From NCBI RefSeq assembly GCF_002217755.1, contig NZ_BCFL01000023.1, positions 186,001 to 250,000 of the forward strand: a stretch of 64,000 nucleotides of DNA, written 5' to 3'. Below are positions 28,296 through 35,738 of this stretch, piece after piece. This DNA is from Streptomyces hyaluromycini. Lineage in GTDB: Bacteria; Actinomycetota; Actinomycetes; Streptomycetales; Streptomycetaceae. The notes beneath the pieces were generated by a model. That model did no database searches, was not told the origin of the DNA, and was given only the letters and a program-made list of their open reading frames with translations. Within the stretch, counting starts at the first letter, position 1; every line of letters begins with the position of its first letter. The position numbers were made by a program, and so were the translations under genes.

Positions 28296-29510
28296 ATGCG
28301 GATACTCGTCGTCACCGTCGTCCACCACCCCGAGGACGCACGCATCCTGCACCGGCAGATCACCGCGCTGCGGGACCGCGGACACCACGTCGTCTACGCG
28401 GCGCCGTTCTCGGCCCGCGAGGTACGGCCGCGCCCGGACCTCGAAGGCATCGACCTGCCCCGCGCGGTGGGCCGCAGCCGCCGCACGGCGGTGCGGGCGG
28501 CCCGGACCCTGCTGGCCGAACGCGGCCACGAGGCGGACGTGGTGCTGCTCCACGACCCGGAACTGCTGCTGACCCTCCCCGGCACCCTGCGCCGCTGGCG
28601 GCGGTCCGGAACCGGGCCGGTGGTCGTCTGGGACGTCCACGAGGACACCGCGGCCGCGCTCGCCATGAAGCGCTGGGTGCCGGGGCCGCTGCGGCCACCG
28701 CTGCGGCTCGGCGTCCGCGCGGCCGAACGGCTGGCGGAACGCCATCTGCGGCTGCTGCTCGCCGAGGACGCCTACCAGGACCGGTTCCGCCGCACCCACC
28801 CCGTGGTGCCGAACTTCACCACCGCCCCGACCGGGGCACCCGAACCGCCCGGCACCGAACGGGTCGTCTACGTCGGCCATCTGTCACGGGCGCGTGGCGC
28901 CCTGGACCTGATAGAGACGGCCCGGCACCTGGGCCCCGGTCCGCGCATCGAGGTGGCCGGCGCGGCCGACCCCGACGTCCGGGACGCGCTCACGGCCGCC
29001 GACCGGGACGGCATTCTGCGCTGGCACGGCTTCCTGCCCAACGACCGCGCCCTCGCCCTGTTCCCCGGCGCCCTGGCCGGCCTCTCGCTCCTCCACGACC
29101 AGCCCAACTACCGCCACTCCCGGCCCACCAAGGTCGTCGAGTACATGGCCCACGGCGTACCCGTCATCACCACTCCCACCCCGCTGGCCGCGGACATGGT
29201 CGAGCAGCACGGCTGCGGGCTCGTCGTCCCGTACGAGGATCCACGCGCGGCGGCGGAGGCGATACGACGGCTGGGCGACGACGCGATCCTGCGCCACACC
29301 GCGGCCCAGCGCGGCCGTGAGGCGGCCCTCACCCACTTCAACTGGCCGGACAAGGCAGCCGAGTTCACGCAGTGGCTGGAGACCTGGGTGCGGGAGGACG
29401 CCGGTACTAGGCGCGCGGGTGACGCGGCTCGTACAAGGCGACCTCGCCTCCGCCCGGCAACCGGAAGCCCGTCACCCGGCCCCAGGCCGCGACCTGGACG
29501 GGTCGGCTGA
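28296..29510 (+). CDS. glycosyltransferase family 4 protein with read-through tail
   Basis: GT-B glycosyltransferase of 404 residues. The start at 28296 follows GAAAGG and gives MRILVVTVVHHPEDARILHRQITALRDRGH. The C-lobe has VVYVGHLSRARGALDLIETA and RPTKVVEYMAHGVPVITTPTPLAADMVEQ. The homologous part ends near residue 370 (FTQWLETWVRED). The last 35 residues are Arg/Pro-rich and lie antisense to the VOC gene, so they look like run-on translation rather than a domain. Confidence 0.82.
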   Translation: MRILVVTVVHHPEDARILHRQITALRDRGHHVVYAAPFSAREVRPRPDLEGIDLPRAVGRSRRTAVRAARTLLAERGHEADVVLLHDPELLLTLPGTLRRWRRSGTGPVVVWDVHEDTAAALAMKRWVPGPLRPPLRLGVRAAERLAERHLRLLLAEDAYQDRFRRTHPVVPNFTTAPTGAPEPPGTERVVYVGHLSRARGALDLIETARHLGPGPRIEVAGAADPDVRDALTAADRDGILRWHGFLPNDRALALFPGALAGLSLLHDQPNYRHSRPTKVVEYMAHGVPVITTPTPLAADMVEQHGCGLVVPYEDPRAAAEAIRRLGDDAILRHTAAQRGREAALTHFNWPDKAAEFTQWLETWVREDAGTRRAGDAARTRRPRLRPATGSPSPGPRPRPGRVG

Positions 29511-29748
29511 ACTCCACTCCCTTGGTGGTGAGTTCGGCGACCGTCTCATCAAGGTCGTCGCACATCAGCATCAGTTCGTGCGACGGCTCGCCCTCGGCCG
29601 GATGGCACGCCACCTCGGCCGGCGGCAGCCGGAAGATCAGCCAGCCGTGTCCGGCGTCGACGTGCGGCCAGTCCAGCACGTCCCGAAGGAAGGCCCGGTC
29701 CGCATCGGCATCGCGCGTGTAGATCACCACATGTGCCCCATTGATCAC
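29407..29748 (-). CDS. VOC (glyoxalase/bleomycin resistance) family protein
   Basis: Small cytoplasmic protein of 113 residues with a paired beta-alpha-beta-beta-beta fold: HVVIYTRDADADRAFLRDVLDWPHVD, ELMLMCDDLDETVAELTTKGVEFSRPVQ and GRVTGFRLPGGGEVALYEPRHPRA. Such proteins bind metals or sequester small hydrophobic compounds; substrate unknown. GTG start with weak Shine-Dalgarno. Its 3' end overlaps the converging glycosyltransferase gene by 104 bp. Confidence 0.82.
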   Translation of the reverse strand: MINGAHVVIYTRDADADRAFLRDVLDWPHVDAGHGWLIFRLPPAEVACHPAEGEPSHELMLMCDDLDETVAELTTKGVEFSRPVQVAAWGRVTGFRLPGGGEVALYEPRHPRA

Positions 29749-29818
29749 GCGCGGAGGTTAGCCCCGGCAGGCCGCGGCGGCAAGCACCGCCGGGTCCCGG
29801 GCCCCGCCGCCCCTGTCG

Positions 29819-30244
29819 TCAGGCGCGCGGGATGCCGTACGCCCGCTCCACTCGCAGCCGCAGTACCAGGCGGTGGTCGCGGACCATCGCGGCACGGTAG
29901 TCGTCCCAGTCGGGGTGCTCGCCGCGGACGTCGCGGTAGAGGCGGATGAGCTCCTCGACCGTCGCGTCGTACGGGTCCTCGGCGACCGGCGAGAGTTCGG
30001 CGGTGCCCTCGGCGACCGTGTAGGCCCAGCGGTCCGGGCTGGTGACGTGATACGAGGCACGGGGGTCGCGGCGCAGGTTGCGGGTCTTGGCACGGCCGTC
30101 GGTGACCGAGACGCGCACCGTCCGCTCGTCGGGGTAGTACGCGTGGTTGACATTGGACAGCTGGGGGCGGCCGTCGCTCCTGAGGTTGACCAGCACCCCG
30201 TCATGGCCTTCGGCAAGCAGCTTCAGAAGAGCGTCCTGGGTCAT
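29819..30244 (-). CDS. PPOX-class (pyridoxamine oxidase fold) F420-type protein
   Basis: Split beta-barrel flavin or F420-binding protein of 141 residues. The start at 30244 gives MTQDALLKLLAEGHDGVLVNLRSDGRPQLSNVNHAYY, the usual N-terminus of actinobacterial PPOX-class F420-dependent proteins; longer starts add only low-complexity sequence. GRAKTRNLRRDPRASYHV is the typical phosphate-binding strand, and it ends LRVERAYGIPRA. Probably an F420-dependent reductase or a cofactor-binding protein. Confidence 0.85.
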   Translation of the reverse strand: MTQDALLKLLAEGHDGVLVNLRSDGRPQLSNVNHAYYPDERTVRVSVTDGRAKTRNLRRDPRASYHVTSPDRWAYTVAEGTAELSPVAEDPYDATVEELIRLYRDVRGEHPDWDDYRAAMVRDHRLVLRLRVERAYGIPRA

Positions 30245-30309
30245 GTCCGGTCCAACCCCGCCCCGCCCCTCGGACATTCCCGGCGCCCGATTCCGTAGAC
30301 ACTGCCTAC

Positions 30310-30783
30310 ATGCGACCGGTGGACAGCGTCCATGACCGAGTCCGGCCTGAACCTGCGGGTGCGGGGGTCTCGCACGGGGCGCCCCGCCGCTGCTTCCGCA
30401 CCCGTCTCGAACTGCTCTCGGCCATCGCACGCCGGGGCTTCACCGAGCCGGCCGTGCGCACGGAGGCGGCGCCGGGCGACGATACGGCCGCGCCGGGCGC
30501 GCAAGTCGCCGCGCCGGCCCGGGTGCACCCGGAGTTCGCGCGGGACAACGCGGGCATGTACGAGCTGATGTGCCGGCATGACCTGCTGGAGAGCGGCCGC
30601 CCGCGGCTGCGGGAGACCAGCCCGCCGCTGGGCTCCGGGAGGGCGAAACCGCTGCTCACACCGGTGTTTCCGGCCGTGGTCGGCATGGCGGCGGCGCGTC
30701 TGCTTGCCGGCGCCTCTTCTATAGCGTCCGTCACACCACACGCGGATGAGCGGGACCGTTCCCCTCTTCCTGCGCGACGATGA
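30310..30783 (+). pseudogene. remnant of a TetR family regulator
   Basis: An open frame of 157 codons contains pieces of a TetR protein without a complete domain. AGVSHGAPRRCFRTRLELLSAIARRGF matches the second half of a TetR helix-turn-helix, but the preceding helices are absent. FARDNAGMYELMCRHDLLESG then matches the start of a WHG-type C-terminal domain before the sequence becomes proline- and arginine-rich. It probably once regulated the hydrolase gene that follows. Called a pseudogene because the DNA-binding domain is truncated. Confidence 0.65.
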
Positions 30784-30830
30784 GGTCCGAGGTCGCACCG
30801 CACCGCGGACGACACGACCCAAGGAGAGCG

Positions 30831-32054
30831 ATGGCACAGCTGCGACAGGAAGTCGACCCCAGTGAGGTCGGGCTGGACGTGAAGGCGCTGGACCGCCTCG
30901 ACCAGCACTTCGCCCACTACGTCGACGAAGGGCGCCTGCCCGGTTACCTGGTGGCGGTGGCGCGCGGCGGCCGGGTCGCCCACCTCACCACGCAGGGCCA
31001 CCGCGACCGCGCGGCCGGACTGCCGGTCGAGCCGGACACCATCTGGCGGATCTACTCCATGACCAAGCCGGTCACCGCGGTCGCCGTGCTGCTGCTCGTG
31101 GAGGACGGACTGCTGTCGCTGGACGACCCCGTCGACCGTTTCCTGCCCGAGTTCGCCGACCCGCGGGTCCATGTGTCCGGTTCGGGCGACGACATGGTGA
31201 CCCGGCCGGCCGACGGCCCGATCCGGATCCGTCATCTGCTCACCCATACCGCCGGCCTGACCTTCGCCTTCTACCACACGCACCCCGTGGACGCCCGGTA
31301 CCGCGAGGCGGGCCTGGAGTTCTCGGTGCCGTCGGGCGCGGACCTCGCCGAGACGATGGCGGTGTACGCCCGTATGCCGCTCCAGTTCGAGCCGGGCACC
31401 CAGTGGAACTACTCCGTCGGCTTCAACGTGCTCAGCCGCGTCATCGAGGTGGTCTCCGGGCAGCGACTCGACGAGTACTTCGCCGACCGGATCTTCCGCC
31501 CGCTCGGCATGCCGGACGCGGGCCTGCACATCGTGCCCGAACAGGCCGACCGGCTCTCCGAGTTGTACGGCGAGACGGAGGGCGGCGCCATCGAGGCGAT
31601 CCCCGGCCTGCCGTTGCGCGGCCGCCCCCGCTTCCTGTCCGGCAGCGGCGGCCTCGCGGCGACGGCGTACGACTACCACCGTTTCATGGAGATGCTGCGC
31701 CGGGGCGGCGAGCTGGACGGCGTCCGGCTGCTGTCGCCCGCCTCGGTGGGGCTGCTCTCCAGCAACCACCTGCCCGGCGGGGCCGATCTGCGGGCCTACG
31801 GCGCCCCGGTCCACCAGGAACCCGGCAACGACGGGCTCGGCTTCGGCCTGGGCGTCTCCGTGGTGGTCGACCCGGACCGCACCCTCGCCCCGAGCAGCCC
31901 CGGCACCTACGGCTGGACCGGCGCCGCCACCACCGCGTTCTGGGTCGACCCCACCCACGACCTGACCGTGCAGTTCCACACCCAGGTCCGGCCCAAGACG
32001 CTGAAGATCTTCCCGGAGCTGCGCCGGCTGGTCCACGAGTCGATCCAGGACTGA
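30831..32054 (+). CDS. serine hydrolase, class C beta-lactamase-related
   Basis: Penicillin-binding/beta-lactamase-fold enzyme of 407 residues. The SxxK motif is SMTK (Ser76, Lys79), and the YxN-like motif is YSV (Tyr194) in WNYSVGFN. The ATG follows AAGGAG. No signal peptide is seen, so it is probably a cytoplasmic esterase or peptidase (EstB-like) rather than a drug-resistance beta-lactamase. A decayed TetR regulator gene lies directly upstream. Confidence 0.85.
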   Translation: MAQLRQEVDPSEVGLDVKALDRLDQHFAHYVDEGRLPGYLVAVARGGRVAHLTTQGHRDRAAGLPVEPDTIWRIYSMTKPVTAVAVLLLVEDGLLSLDDPVDRFLPEFADPRVHVSGSGDDMVTRPADGPIRIRHLLTHTAGLTFAFYHTHPVDARYREAGLEFSVPSGADLAETMAVYARMPLQFEPGTQWNYSVGFNVLSRVIEVVSGQRLDEYFADRIFRPLGMPDAGLHIVPEQADRLSELYGETEGGAIEAIPGLPLRGRPRFLSGSGGLAATAYDYHRFMEMLRRGGELDGVRLLSPASVGLLSSNHLPGGADLRAYGAPVHQEPGNDGLGFGLGVSVVVDPDRTLAPSSPGTYGWTGAATTAFWVDPTHDLTVQFHTQVRPKTLKIFPELRRLVHESIQD

Positions 32055-32062
32055 GCGCCGTC

Positions 32063-32112
32063 CGGCCGGGCGGGGTCAGACCAGATTCGGCCGGGCGGGG
32101 TCAGACCAGATT
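32063..32112. repeat. 25-bp perfect tandem duplication at oxidoreductase 3' end
   Basis: Two identical 25-bp units occupy 32063-32087 and 32088-32112. The second unit includes the stop codon (32101-32103) and last codons of the minus-strand FAD oxidoreductase; the first lies just beyond it. It looks like a recent slippage duplication of the gene's end. Confidence 0.9.
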
Positions 32113-33246
32113 GGCCTCCGGGCGTGGGGCGTCGGCCGCGAACCGGCCGGCGCCGAGCGGGCGGACGTCCAGGAAGGGTGCCCGGCCCAGATACAGGTCG
32201 CGGATCACCTCGCCGACGGCCGGTGCCTGCAGGAAGCCGTGACCGGAGAACCCGGTGGCGTACAGGAACCGGGAGACCGAGGCCGCCTCGCCGATCAGGG
32301 CGTTGTGGTCCGGGGTGTTCTCGTACAGGCCCGCCCAGCCGCCGGTGCGGCGCAGGTCGAGCAGGGCCGGGGCCCGGCGTTCCATCGCCGCGTACAGGCG
32401 CGGGATCCAGCGGTCGTGGGTGTCGGTGGCGAAGCCCGGCCGCTCGTCGGGGTCGGACATGCCGAGCAGCAGTCCCGGGCCCTCGGCGTGGAAGTACAGG
32501 CTGGTGGTGAAGTCGATCGTCATGGGGAGCGTCGGCGGCAGCCCCGGGACCGGTTCCGTCACCGCGATCTGGCGGCGCAGCGGCTGCACCAGTAAGTCGA
32601 CGCCGGCCATCGCGCCGACCGCCCGCGACCAGGCGCCGGCCGCGCAGATCACCGTTTCGGTGGCGATCCGGCCGAGGGTGGTGTGCACGGCGGTGAGGTA
32701 GGCGCCGTCCCGTTCGATGCCGGTGACCTCGGTGTGGCGCAGGACGCGGGCGCCGTGCGCGCGGGCGGCGGCCGCGTACCCGTGCACGACGGACTCGGGG
32801 GTGCAGTGGCCGTCGTCCGGGGAGTAGGCGGCGGCCAGCAGTCCGTCGGTGGCGATCAGCGGGGAGAGCCGGGCCGCCTCTTTCGGGGTGAGCATCCGGC
32901 TGGGCACGCCGAGGTGGTTCTGCAGCCGGACGCCCGCCTCGAAGGAGGCGACCTCCTCGGGGGTGGAGAGCAGGAAGAGGTAGCCGACCCGGTGCAGCCC
33001 GATGTCGTACCCGATCTCCTCGCCGAAGCGGGCGAAGGCTTCCAGGCTGCGCGCGCCCAGCTGGATGTTGAGCTCGTCGGAGAACTGGGCGCGCACCCCG
33101 CCCGCGGCCTTCGAGGTGGATCCGGCGGCGAGTTCGTCGCGTTCGACGAGGACGACGTCGCGGACGCCGGCCCTCGCGAGATGGCAGGCGATGCTGGTCC
33201 CCATCACCCCGCCACCGATGATCACGACCTGGGCCCGAAGATTCAC
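32101..33246 (-). CDS. FAD-dependent amine/amino-acid oxidoreductase (DAO family)
   Basis: Flavoprotein of 381 residues. The ADP-binding motif is VVIIGGGVMGTSIACHLARAG near the N-terminus, followed by LVERDELAAGSTSKAAGGVRAQF, where sarcosine and glycine oxidases bind FAD. The C-terminus has GLYENTPDHNALIG and FLYATGFSGHGFLQAPAVGE. It should oxidise a secondary amine or amino acid with oxygen. GTG start behind AGGAGG. A TTA leucine codon at 32593-32595 makes its translation depend on the bldA tRNA in Streptomyces. Confidence 0.88.
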   Translation of the reverse strand: MNLRAQVVIIGGGVMGTSIACHLARAGVRDVVLVERDELAAGSTSKAAGGVRAQFSDELNIQLGARSLEAFARFGEEIGYDIGLHRVGYLFLLSTPEEVASFEAGVRLQNHLGVPSRMLTPKEAARLSPLIATDGLLAAAYSPDDGHCTPESVVHGYAAAARAHGARVLRHTEVTGIERDGAYLTAVHTTLGRIATETVICAAGAWSRAVGAMAGVDLLVQPLRRQIAVTEPVPGLPPTLPMTIDFTTSLYFHAEGPGLLLGMSDPDERPGFATDTHDRWIPRLYAAMERRAPALLDLRRTGGWAGLYENTPDHNALIGEAASVSRFLYATGFSGHGFLQAPAVGEVIRDLYLGRAPFLDVRPLGAGRFAADAPRPEANLV

Positions 33247-33301
33247 GCGTGTACCTCCTGTCGGTCTCCCCCGATCCTTCCCCGGGGGGCCGTCCGGTAC
33301 C

Positions 33302-33961
33302 TCAGGACCAGTGCGCCACCGCGTCCAGGTGGGGCAGCACGTGGTCGAGACGCTCGCGCTTCGTCCGCAGGTAGGTGATGTTGTTCTCGCACGGCTCGAT
33401 CAGCAGCGGGACCGTTTCGGCAACTTCGATGCCGTGCCGTTCCAAGGACTCGCGCTTGCGCGGGTTGTTGGACATCAGGCGTACCGAACGCACCCCGAGG
33501 TCGCTCAGGATGCCGGCGGCGACCCCGTAGTCGCGGGCGTCGACGGGCAGTCCGAGCGCCAGGTTGGCCTCGACCGTGTCCAGGCCCTCCGCCTGCAGGG
33601 CCATCGCGCGCAGCTTGCCGAGCAGGCCGATGCCGCGGCCCTCGTGACCCCGCAGGTAGACGACGATGCCACTGCCCTCGGCGACGACCGCGCGCAGCGC
33701 GGCGGCCAGCTGGTCACCGCACTCGCAGTGCTGGGAGCCGAACGCGTCCCCGGTCAGGCACTCCGAGTGCAGCCGGGTCAGCACCCGGTCGCTGTCGATG
33801 TCCCCGTAGACCAGGGCCACTTGCTCGTCGCCGCGGTCGTGGTCCAGGTAGCCGATCGCCTGGAATTTCCCGTACACGGTGGGCAGCGGTGCATTTACGA
33901 CGCGTTCCACGCCCGAACGCCGTGGGGACTTCGTGCCGAGTACGCCGATGTTTTCTGTCAT
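33302..33961 (-). CDS. ribA: GTP cyclohydrolase II, FAPy-forming type (Met120)
   Basis: Zinc enzyme of 219 residues that opens the imidazole ring of GTP. Zinc ligands are Cys68 (HSECLTGD), Cys79 and Cys81 (HCEC). LRGHEGRGIGLL provides the catalytic region. The residue matching E. coli Tyr105 is Met120 (KLRAMALQ). In S. coelicolor SCO6655 the same Met120 is reported to stop the reaction at the formylated product FAPy instead of the riboflavin precursor. There is no fused DHBP synthase domain, so a role outside riboflavin synthesis is likely. The ATG at 33961 is 38 bp from a divergent creatininase-family gene. Confidence 0.9.
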   Translation of the reverse strand: MTENIGVLGTKSPRRSGVERVVNAPLPTVYGKFQAIGYLDHDRGDEQVALVYGDIDSDRVLTRLHSECLTGDAFGSQHCECGDQLAAALRAVVAEGSGIVVYLRGHEGRGIGLLGKLRAMALQAEGLDTVEANLALGLPVDARDYGVAAGILSDLGVRSVRLMSNNPRKRESLERHGIEVAETVPLLIEPCENNITYLRTKRERLDHVLPHLDAVAHWS

Positions 33962-33999
33962 GATCTGATTCCTAAGCAGAGACGAAAGGCCGTGAAAAG

Positions 34000-34758
34000 A
34001 TGAGTGGTTCGGGCGCGCGTACGGCGGCATACGGCTTGTTGCCGGCGGACACCACGGAAGAGGTACGGACCAGGGGGGCGGGCGTTTCAACACAGGTCGC
34101 GGTCCTTCCCGTGGGGAGCTTCGAACAGCACGGCCGCTACCTTCCGCTCGCGACGGACACCCTCGTCGCCTGTGCCGTCGCCCGGGAGATCGCCGCCGCA
34201 TACCCGGTGCACCTGCTGCCGCCGGTGACCGTCTCCTGCTCGCACGAGCACGCCGCCTGGCCGGGGACCGTCAGCATCTCCGCGGTGACGCTGCACGCGG
34301 TGGTGACCGACATCGCCGCCTCGCTGCGCCGCTCGGGCGTCGAGGCGCTGGTCGTGGTCAACGGCCACGGCGGCAACTACGTGCTGGGCAACGTCGTGCA
34401 GGAGGCATCCGCGCGGGGCGAGCGGCTGGCGCTCTACCCGGCCGCGGAGGACTGGGAGGCGGCGCTCGCAGGTGCCGGGGTGGAGACCTCGGCGCTCACC
34501 GACATGCATGCCGGAGAAATCGAGACCTCCATTCTGCTGCACGCTCATCCCGAATTGGTCCGCCCTGGTTACGAGTCCGCCGATTTCACCGCTGACGACC
34601 GTCGTCATCTCCTCACCCTGGGAATGTCCGCCTATACCGAGTCGGGCGTCATCGGCCGTCCTTCCCTGGGGTCGGCGGAAAAGGGGAAGGAACTCCTGTC
34701 GAGCCTCGCGGATTCCTTCGGCGCGATTTTCGAACTGCTCACCGCCGGGCGGGAGTAG
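34000..34758 (+). CDS. creatininase-family amidohydrolase, candidate FAPy deformylase
   Basis: Metal-dependent amidohydrolase of 252 residues. Metal and active-site motifs are GSFEQHG (Glu42, His44), TD (Asp53), VVNGHGGNY and DMHAGEIETS. One usual histidine is Tyr47 here (GRYLPL instead of GxHLPL). The archaeal enzyme ArfB, which removes the formyl group from FAPy, belongs to this family. Because the divergent neighbour is predicted to make FAPy, this protein is the natural candidate to process it. That assignment is inference. Its 3' end overlaps the converging membrane protein gene by 127 bp. Confidence 0.8.
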   Translation: MSGSGARTAAYGLLPADTTEEVRTRGAGVSTQVAVLPVGSFEQHGRYLPLATDTLVACAVAREIAAAYPVHLLPPVTVSCSHEHAAWPGTVSISAVTLHAVVTDIAASLRRSGVEALVVVNGHGGNYVLGNVVQEASARGERLALYPAAEDWEAALAGAGVETSALTDMHAGEIETSILLHAHPELVRPGYESADFTADDRRHLLTLGMSAYTESGVIGRPSLGSAEKGKELLSSLADSFGAIFELLTAGRE

Positions 34759-35738
34759 CGCAGTCCGGCGTACCAGCGGACCACCAGGACCACCAGGCCC
34801 GGCAGGGCCGCCACGAAGCTGAGGACGCCGTAGACGACCGCGGTGGCGAAGCCGCTGTCCGCACCGAGGCCGGCCGCGGCGAACGCCCAGGCGGTGACGC
34901 CCTCCCGGGGGCCCCAGCCGCCGACGTTCAGCGGCAGGCCCATGGCGACCAGGGCGAGGACGGCGATCGGGACGAGGACGGCCACGGAGGCGGCCGAGCC
35001 GGCGACCCGGGCGGCCACCACGAACATTCCGACGTGCCCGGCGAGGATGGCCGCCGAGGAGAGCGCGACGCCCGGCCCGTTCCGCCGCGACAGCAGCGCG
35101 CGGCGGGCCTCGCCGAGGGTGGCGCGCAGGGCTCCGCCGCGCTTGCCCGGGGACTTGTTCATACGGACGGCGACCACGATCGCGCCGGCGCCGGCCAGCC
35201 CGGCCGCCGCCAGCGGGGCGAAGCTGCGCACCTCGTCGCGGACCGGCGAGGGCAGGATCAGCAGCGCGCCCGCGCCGAAGACCGTCAACGCGATCTGCCC
35301 GGCGGTCCGTTCGAGGACGACGGCGCGGACCCCGCGCCCGATGTCGCCCTCGCTCTGTCCGTGCCGGACCGCCCGGTGCACGTCGCCGAGCACCCCGCCG
35401 GGCAGGGCCGCGTTCAGGAACAGCGCCCGGTAGTAGTCGCCGACGGCGGGCCCGAGGGGGAGCCGCAGGCCGAGGCTGCGGGCCACCAACTGCCAGCGCC
35501 AGGCGCTCAGCACGGTCGTGACCGCGCCGACCGCGAGGCCGATGACCAGCGTCGGGGTGTCGATCCGGCGCAGTCCGTCGAGGAAGACGCCGGTGCCGAG
35601 CCGCCACAGCAGCACGGCGATGATGGCGGCTCCGGCGACGGTGCCCAGGTGGGTGCGGAGGGCCCGGAGGTTGAGGCGCCGGGGCACGGCGAGCGGGGCG
35701 ACGGGCGCGGTCTCCCTGACCAGGGTGGGGGTGCTCAT
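34632..35738 (-). CDS. lysylphosphatidylglycerol synthase-type membrane protein (flippase-like)
   Basis: Membrane protein of 368 residues from the LPG synthase transmembrane/UPF0104 family. About eight helices begin GTVAGAAIIAVLLWRLGTGVFLDGL; conserved loops include DYYRALFLNAALPGGVLGDVHRAVRH, VLERTAGQIAL and GLPLNVGGWGPREG. Relatives are suspected to move or modify lipid-linked molecules. It is the last gene of a four-gene operon joined by 4-bp overlaps. The last 40 residues are antisense to the creatininase gene and probably not part of the fold. Confidence 0.82.
   Translation of the reverse strand: MSTPTLVRETAPVAPLAVPRRLNLRALRTHLGTVAGAAIIAVLLWRLGTGVFLDGLRRIDTPTLVIGLAVGAVTTVLSAWRWQLVARSLGLRLPLGPAVGDYYRALFLNAALPGGVLGDVHRAVRHGQSEGDIGRGVRAVVLERTAGQIALTVFGAGALLILPSPVRDEVRSFAPLAAAGLAGAGAIVVAVRMNKSPGKRGGALRATLGEARRALLSRRNGPGVALSSAAILAGHVGMFVVAARVAGSAASVAVLVPIAVLALVAMGLPLNVGGWGPREGVTAWAFAAAGLGADSGFATAVVYGVLSFVAALPGLVVLVVRWYAGLRYSRPAVSSSKIAPKESARLDRSSFPFSADPREGRPMTPDSV

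Noticed and set aside
31056..31412. Antibiotic-resistance beta-lactamase
   Set aside because: SxxK and Tyr motifs are shared with esterases; no signal peptide, so a resistance role is unlikely.
33962..34201. Longer N-terminus for GTP cyclohydrolase II
   Set aside because: It would overlap the divergent creatininase gene by 200 bp; the start at 33961 has an AGGA site and puts the switch residue at position 120 as in SCO6655.
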